A stretch of 23,296 nucleotides of DNA from CAZLQF01 sp964561545 (GTDB lineage: Bacteria > Bacteroidota > Bacteroidia > CAILMK01 > CAYYUA01): positions 1 to 23,296 of the forward strand of contig CAZLQF010000036.1 of the NCBI GenBank assembly GCA_964561545.1. The letters are read 5' to 3'. Positions within the stretch are counted from its first letter, which is position 1. Every line of letters starts with the position of its first letter. The translations under genes were made by a program, and so were the position numbers. The notes under the pieces were generated by a model. The model was not told the origin of the DNA. It saw only the letters and a list, made by a program, of their open reading frames with translations, and did no database searches. Positions 22,641 to 23,296 of this stretch are shown piece after piece.

Positions 22641-23296
22641 TTAAATTCACTTTTGGTGCTATTGGTGCGTGTTTAGCGTTGTTTTTAACCAAGAGAAGCC
22701 CTGATTTTGATGATTGCTTTGAACAAGCTCAAAGTGAAGGATGGACTCAAAAGCCTTTAATTGATATTTAATGAATTTTTTAGGTCTTTTTAAAAGATCA
22801 TTGGCCCTCAATATGCCAGCTATAGTTTGAGTCCGGTCAGCAGCCTTTTTGTGTAATAAGTAGATTAAAAAATTAAACAAATAATCTTTGTGCTTATTAT
22901 GGAATGTTTAAGTTTTTAGTGATAATATTTAACAAAATAGAAAAGCATGCGATTGGTCATTGCCCTATCCAAATAGCTTTAAGCAGCTATTTAAAATTTT
23001 TAAAATAGAAGTGATCTGCTATGAAAATGTGTAAAAATATCATTTTGCGAAGTGGCTTTAACTCATCGCTTGGCATTTCAACAATGTTTTCCCTGCTTAG
23101 CCTAAGGTTACAGGTTTTTCCATAAGGCAGCCAAGCAGGGTTTTATTCCATACGATAAACCACATTTCAATCCTTTTCATTATATTATTATCAGATTACA
23201 CTCATGTTATTAAGTATTTTCACATATATAAATTTCCCACCATTAGTAATCAAAGTGGGAAGCCAAATTAACTTCATGAAGCAGATTTTGTTTTAG
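22641..23296. other. Gene-free region with hairpins at the right end
   Basis: I find no supported protein gene. A 73-codon minus-strand frame (22659-22880) has no recognisable feature. Visible structures are an 8-bp hairpin AAATAGCT/AGCTATTT with a 6-nt loop (22971-22992), the terminator-like hairpin listed separately, and TTCCCAC/GTGGGAA (23234-23261). A small RNA, or a leader or 3' region of a gene beyond the window, is possible. Confidence 0.5.
23091..23145 (+). terminator. Terminator-like hairpin with no gene in front of it
   Basis: CCCTGCTT (23091-23098) and AAGCAGGG (23133-23140) are perfect 8-bp arms, with a second stem GCCT/AGGC inside (23100-23103 and 23125-23128), followed by TTTTA on the plus strand. 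This is the strongest GC-rich stem in the right-hand region. No plus-strand gene of credible length lies directly upstream, so it may end a small RNA or be a structured RNA element itself. Confidence 0.42.

Noticed and set aside
22659..22880. 73-codon minus-strand frame
   Set aside because: No recognised motif, no promoter match and no family memory. It could be a remnant, but I cannot support a gene.
23021..23125. 34-residue plus-strand micro-frame
   Set aside because: Its end overlaps the terminator-like hairpin, and it has no leader, domain or promoter support; a small RNA is the better reading.
1..23296. tRNA, rRNA, CRISPR arrays, insertion sequences and prophage
   Set aside because: No clover-leaf T-loop signature, no regular repeat-spacer pattern, and no transposase or integrase-like reading frame was seen by eye.

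Overview
This window is a chromosomal segment of a member of the Bacteroidota, most probably a marine or aquatic Cytophagales-type bacterium. The phylum call rests on several things seen together: promoters matching the Bacteroidota consensus (TTTG, about 19 nt, TAnnTTTG), few Shine-Dalgarno sequences, the tgt-lptF pair, a DUF4159 protein, a B-type sdhCAB operon, and a crtI-crtB-x-crtYcd carotenoid operon next to a short ECF sigma factor. There are no rRNA, tRNA, CRISPR, phage or insertion-sequence genes that I can see.

Layout. 1-1018: AT-rich, no supported gene. 1019-3227 (-): tgt (tRNA queuosine) followed by an LptF/LptG-type LPS export permease. 3308-5069 (+): a membrane family-2 glycosyltransferase overlapping rsmG. 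5338-5793 (-): ferritin-like diiron protein. 5892-7408 (-): rsmE (TTG start) followed by a DUF4159 protein. 7445-9379 (+): NhaC-type Na+/H+ antiporter with an unusual secreted N-terminal domain. 9743-10405 (-): family 5 uracil-DNA glycosylase. 10511-11125 (+): small outer-membrane beta-barrel. 11129-14527 (-): sdhC-sdhA-sdhB, succinate dehydrogenase. 14710-16640 (+): glutamate dehydrogenase, translationally coupled to phosphatidylserine decarboxylase. 17131-18273 (+): acyl-CoA dehydrogenase. 18358-21933 (-): carotenoid operon crtI-crtB-unknown-crtYcd. 22031-22540 (-): ECF sigma factor with a well-matched promoter. 22641-23296: no supported gene, but strong hairpins including a terminator-like one.

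How the genes work together. Most of the window is housekeeping: tRNA and rRNA modification, DNA repair, envelope biogenesis (LPS transport, phosphatidylethanolamine synthesis, glycosyl transfer), central metabolism (succinate dehydrogenase, glutamate dehydrogenase, acyl-CoA oxidation) and ion homeostasis. The right end is a self-contained pigment module. CrtB makes phytoene, CrtI desaturates it to lycopene, and the fused CrtYcd cyclises it, so the local genes predict beta-carotene. No hydroxylase or ketolase is present here. A small exported helical protein of unknown function sits between crtB and crtYcd with overlapping or near-abutting ends.

Most interesting points. (1) The uncharacterised exported protein inside the crt operon. 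(2) A compact regulatory region upstream of crtI: a 14-bp perfect palindrome, two 8-bp direct repeats 12 bp apart, a -7 box, and an 8-bp inverted repeat that covers the crtI start codon. (3) The sigma factor immediately upstream. (4) A Tgt lacking all four usual zinc ligands. (5) A terminator-like hairpin in the gene-free right end that could close a small RNA. I found no clearly new multi-gene system beyond the crt module. All family calls are made by eye from motifs, without database searches.
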